Shown: piece by piece, positions 15,025 through 17,180 of the stretch
Layout of the letters: each line of letters opens with the position of its first letter
How positions within the stretch are numbered: position 1 is the first letter of the stretch
DNA from: SIG588 sp045533175
Lineage (GTDB): Bacteria > Bacillota > Clostridia > Oscillospirales > Acutalibacteraceae
Length of the DNA stretch: 17,180 bases
Direction of reading: 5' to 3'
Assembly: GCA_045533175.1 (NCBI GenBank)
Contig: JAZSHJ010000011.1
Location: forward strand, 1 to 17,180
The notes under the pieces: model-generated
What the model saw: the letters and a program-made list of their open reading frames with translations, nothing else
What the model was told of the DNA's origin: nothing
The model's database searches: none
Program-made: the position numbers and the translations under genes

Positions 15025-15300
15025 TTACTTCGCAACAGCGTCCTTGAAAGCTTTGCCGGCCTTGAAGACGGGCTGAGTGGAAGCGGGGATCGCGATGGCT
15101 TCCTTGGTGCGGGGGTTCAAACCGGTACGCGCATTGCGGGTACGGGTCTCAAAAGTACCGAAACCGACAACGGCAACCTTGTCACCGGCGGCAACCGCTT
15201 CAACAATGGTATCGAGAACAGCGGAAACCGCTTTCTCAGCGTCCTTCTTGGACAGACCGGCTTTTTCTGCAACTGCTGCAATGAGTTCTGCTTTTTTCAT
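15025..15300 (-). CDS. hup: DNA-binding protein HU
   Basis: HU is a small histone-like dimer that bends and packs DNA without much sequence preference. The 91-residue protein has the expected helical N-terminus (MKKAELIAAVAEKAGLSKKD), the GFGTFETRTRNARTG turn, the DNA-inserting arm around NPRTKEAIAIPAS and the PVFKAGKAFKDAV end. ATG 15300 has GGAGG nine bases upstream; the reading extending to 15342 has no support. The codons are strikingly biased (many GTT, GGT, CGT, AAG) compared with neighbours, as expected of a very highly expressed gene. It lies 63 bases after mazG; a TATAAA in that gap lacks a good -35 box, so I do not call a separate promoter. Confidence 0.98.
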   Translation of the reverse strand: MKKAELIAAVAEKAGLSKKDAEKAVSAVLDTIVEAVAAGDKVAVVGFGTFETRTRNARTGLNPRTKEAIAIPASTQPVFKAGKAFKDAVAK

Positions 15301-15363
15301 GACAATATACCTCCATAAATTTATACCAACGGAACGCATCACGCGCCCCGAATTGGGCCTACG

Positions 15364-16182
15364 TTACTCCTTCGTAAGGACCTTCGCTTCTTTCCAGAGT
15401 TCATCCAACGCTTCAATAGACATCTTTGTCATATCCAATTGACGCTCTTTAGCCAACATTTCCACCTTTTCAAAGCGGTTGATAAACTTATCTGTTGAAA
15501 CAGTCAGCGCCTGTTCCGCATCCACATCCACAAAGCGGGACACGTTAACGGCAGAAAAAATCAGATCGCCGAGCTCTTCTTCGATATCCTTAGGCGAACC
15601 CGAAGCAATCGCCTCTTTAAACTCTGTCACTTCGCTTTCGAGTGCATCCATTGCGCCCGAAACATCGGGCCAATCGAACCCGACACGGCGCGCGCGCCCT
15701 TGCACTTTATCTGCACGCATCAGCGCAGGCAACGTGCGAGGAACGTTACGCAACAGATCGGTTTGTGTGGCAGTTTCCCCCGCCGCACCTTTTGTGGCGC
15801 GTTTCACCGAATCCCACGTTTTCAACACATCGGATGCATCCTTCGCCACCACGTCACCAAATACATGGGGATGGCGGACAATCAGCTTGCGGCACACCTC
15901 ATCCACAACGTCGTCAAAAGTGAACTCTCCGTTCTCCTTGGCGATCTGTGCGTGAAGCACGACTTGCATCATAACGTCGCCGAGTTCTTCACGAAGTCCC
16001 GCCACATCGCCGTTGTTGATCGCCTCGATCGCTTCGTGCGTTTCCTCCAGAAAATTGGAACGAATGCTTTCGTGTGTTTGTTCACGATCCCACGGACACC
16101 CTTGCGGCGAACGCAAAGCCGCGATGAGATCTAAAAATTCTTCCGTGGAATAATGCGCTTTTAAGGGAAAATCAATAGGCAT
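15364..16182 (-). CDS. mazG: Nucleoside triphosphate pyrophosphohydrolase MazG
   Basis: MazG hydrolyses (d)NTPs to the monophosphate and pyrophosphate, cleaning the nucleotide pool and lowering ppGpp indirectly. The 272-residue protein has two MazG domains. The first has GCPWDREQTHESI at 28-40 and the metal-binding set Glu46-Glu47-x2-Glu50 with Glu66-x2-Asp69. The second has Glu184-x2-Glu187 with Glu203-x2-Asp206 (EEELGDLIFSAVN). Trp-Asp in KTWDSVK at 121-127 and GFDWPD at 168-173 are also typical. ATG 16182 is chosen because GAGGAG lies 10 bases upstream and a promoter lies inside the longer 16332 reading. Bacillus YabN is a fusion with an N-terminal methyltransferase-like domain; this one lacks that domain. 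It heads the mazG-hup-rqcP unit. Confidence 0.97.
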   Translation of the reverse strand: MPIDFPLKAHYSTEEFLDLIAALRSPQGCPWDREQTHESIRSNFLEETHEAIEAINNGDVAGLREELGDVMMQVVLHAQIAKENGEFTFDDVVDEVCRKLIVRHPHVFGDVVAKDASDVLKTWDSVKRATKGAAGETATQTDLLRNVPRTLPALMRADKVQGRARRVGFDWPDVSGAMDALESEVTEFKEAIASGSPKDIEEELGDLIFSAVNVSRFVDVDAEQALTVSTDKFINRFEKVEMLAKERQLDMTKMSIEALDELWKEAKVLTKE

Positions 16183-16217
16183 AAAGCGAAGGCTCCTCGC
16201 ACTAAACTCTAAAGAGT

Positions 16218-16246
16218 ATTGTACACGATAAATCGGATGATTGCAA
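16218..16246 (-). promoter_or_regulatory. Sigma-A promoter of mazG-hup-rqcP
   Basis: On the minus strand TTGCAA (16246-16241) and TACAAT (16223-16218) are 17 bases apart. Transcription would start near 16211, about 30 bases before the mazG ATG. The -35 sequence and spacing are identical to those of the miaB promoter. Confidence 0.85.
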
Positions 16247-16433
16247 GAGGAAATGGCGAAAAATCGTGGGTTTTTACATTTTTTCTTACACTTTTTTATA
16301 ACTATATGAAAGAGACTTGGCAGATTAACCAAAGACGATGCTTAAAATTTGGTCATTCTCCCTTTGCACAGTAATTTTACACATTTGTTACAGAACCGCC
16401 AACTCTCTATCATAATTCCGAAACATTTGTGAG

Positions 16434-16439
16434 TATACT
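16434..16439 (+). promoter_or_regulatory. Possible -10 element of the USP-like gene
   Basis: TATACT on the plus strand would start a transcript near 16446, about 23 bases before the ATG and just ahead of the ribosome binding site. No convincing -35 box lies 16-18 bases upstream. A more distant pair, TTTACA (16273-16278) and TATAAC (16297-16302) with an 18-base spacer, is an alternative. The 286-base divergent region between mazG and this gene shows nothing else I can name. Confidence 0.3.
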
Positions 16440-16468
16440 GAAAATGACACATAAAAAGGAGGTGGATT

Positions 16469-16894
16469 ATGCGCAAAGAAAAGCGCTCTCCCATTTTGAT
16501 CTGCACGTCGGAACGTGCATCGTATCGACGATTGGTAACCGTCGGGGAAGCGATGGCCAAAGAAGAAAGTCGCCCTTTGTCCGTACTTGCGATTCAACCG
16601 CGCGAGTTGGTCTCCCCCAACACAGCAGAAAGTATACAAATCTTACACAACATTGTTTCCGGAACCGGTGCCGAGATTACAATACTGTTCAGCGATTCTC
16701 CCATTCTCAGTTTTTCCGTATTTGCAAAACAAATTAACGCTTCGCAAGTGCTCATCGATGAAGAGTCAATAAACGGGAAGATCCAGTTTCACACGTTGCG
16801 TGACTTGCTGGCTGAGATACCGCTTTCCGTATTGCCGAAAAACGGTCGTTTGGTAACTTTTCCGCCACAACATGAAATGCACACCATAATGTGA
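16469..16894 (+). CDS. Small universal-stress-protein-like protein (uncertain)
   Basis: This is the only plus-strand gene in the window. The 141-residue protein fits a Rossmann-like USP/KdpD-type fold. It has a first strand with PILICTSERASYRRLVTVG, a helix, a second strand LSVLAIQP, a further helix (AESIQILHNIVSGTG), strand AEITILFSD, a helix with SVFAKQINASQVLID, and a short C-terminal part. ASQVLID resembles the conserved strand after the helix in UspA and KdpD proteins, but the nucleotide-binding G-x2-G-x9-GS motif is not visible, so ATP binding is doubtful. ATG has a strong AAGGAGGTG six bases upstream. The 3' end lies inside its own terminator hairpin. I am confident it is a gene, and only moderately confident of the family. 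Confidence 0.6.
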   Translation: MRKEKRSPILICTSERASYRRLVTVGEAMAKEESRPLSVLAIQPRELVSPNTAESIQILHNIVSGTGAEITILFSDSPILSFSVFAKQINASQVLIDEESINGKIQFHTLRDLLAEIPLSVLPKNGRLVTFPPQHEMHTIM

Positions 16895-16912
16895 TTACGG
16901 TGTGCATTTTTT
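16877..16912 (+). terminator. Terminator overlapping the end of the USP-like gene
   Basis: ATGCACACC (16877-16885) pairs with GGTGTGCAT (16899-16907), can extend by TAAT/ATTA past one mismatch, and is followed by T through 16912. The last codons and the stop codon (TGA, 16892-16894) are inside the hairpin. It also lies just downstream of the converging minus-strand reductase gene; read that way its T-run is only three bases. Confidence 0.9.
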
Positions 16913-16916
16913 ACAG

Positions 16917-17180
16917 TTAAAGTGCAAAGCCGCCATCCACACCAATAACCTGACCGGTGATAAACGAAGCGTCGTCAGACAGCAAAAAGGCAATAACCGA
17001 TGCCACTTCGTCCGCTTTTCCGACACGCCCCAACGGGGTTTCCTCTGCCAGAGTTTCCAGCGTTTTCTCGTCAAAATGACGGTTCATATCGGTATCGATC
17101 ACCCCGGGAGCCACCGCATTGACCGTGATACCAGAAGGGCCCATTTCTTTTGCCAGCGCGCGCGTCAAACCGATCATCCC
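16917..17180 (-). CDS. FabG-like short-chain dehydrogenase/reductase, C-terminal fragment
   Basis: Only the last 87 codons are in the window; the gene continues past the right edge. They show the end of the SDR fold: GMIGLTRALAKE, which in this family follows the catalytic YxxxK, then GITVNAVAPGVIDTDM, a substrate-loop region, ETPLGRVGKADEVA, AFLLSDDASFITGQ and the terminal GVDGGFAL. This fits 3-oxoacyl-ACP reductase FabG (fatty-acid elongation). The similar reductase YmfI, which acts on the modification of elongation factor P in Bacillus, fits as well and cannot be excluded. The N-terminal NADP-binding glycines and the catalytic Ser-Tyr-Lys are outside the window. It converges with the USP-like gene, with 22 bases between the stop codons. 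Confidence 0.85.
   Translation of the reverse strand, partial: GMIGLTRALAKEMGPSGITVNAVAPGVIDTDMNRHFDEKTLETLAEETPLGRVGKADEVASVIAFLLSDDASFITGQVIGVDGGFAL

Noticed and set aside
15301..15363. Separate promoter for hup in the mazG-hup gap
   Set aside because: TATAAA is present but no acceptable -35 box lies 16-19 bases upstream; an internal promoter within mazG remains possible.
1..17180. CRISPR arrays, insertion sequences, tRNA or rRNA genes, phage genes
   Set aside because: No direct-repeat arrays, transposase motifs, cloverleaf-like segments or phage-type genes were seen; nearly all bases are accounted for by housekeeping genes.

Overview
The window is a compact, almost single-stranded stretch of bacterial chromosome (18 genes, 17 on the minus strand, roughly half G+C by eye). 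Gene content and order suggest an uncultured member of the Clostridia (Bacillota): a sepF/ylmH/divIVA division cluster, a miaB-ymcA-like-mutS-mutL block arranged as in Bacillus, a mazG-hup-rqcP block, strong AGGAGG-type ribosome binding sites and a MutL with the endonuclease motifs of organisms lacking MutH. The order Oscillospirales is my best guess but rests on general resemblance only. I see no phage, transposon, CRISPR, tRNA or rRNA gene.

Layout from high to low coordinates, the direction of transcription. At the right edge is the C-terminal end of a FabG-like reductase (minus). It converges on the only plus-strand gene, a small universal-stress-protein-like gene with its own terminator. 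A divergent intergenic region then carries a clear sigma-A promoter for mazG-hup-rqcP, which ends in a strong terminator. A second clear sigma-A promoter starts a very long unit: miaB, a YlbF/YmcA-family gene, mutS, mutL, miaA, a HlyD-like membrane adaptor, yggS (ylmE), sepF, ylmH and divIVA. Gaps in it are 30 bases or less and several genes overlap. A hairpin terminator follows divIVA, then lspA and rluD (overlapping by 53 bases), then another strong terminator. Last is prfC with its own promoter, cut by the left edge about 15 codons before its expected end.

Functionally the window is housekeeping. It covers tRNA A37 modification (MiaA makes i6A, MiaB makes ms2i6A), mismatch repair (MutS, MutL), nucleotide-pool cleaning (MazG), translation termination and rescue (RF3, RqcP, YlmH), rRNA pseudouridylation (RluD), chromosome packing (HU), septum assembly (SepF, DivIVA) and lipoprotein maturation (LspA). 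Compared with the Bacillus subtilis clusters it resembles, ylmD, ylmG, ileS, cotE, yabP and yabQ are absent from the expected places, and a HlyD-like gene sits where ylmD would be.

I did not find a convincing new system. The points most worth checking are the HlyD-like protein in the division cluster, the Cys4-His tail of the YmcA-like protein, an altered position in the MutL metal-binding motif, and two S4-domain ribosome-rescue factors in one window.
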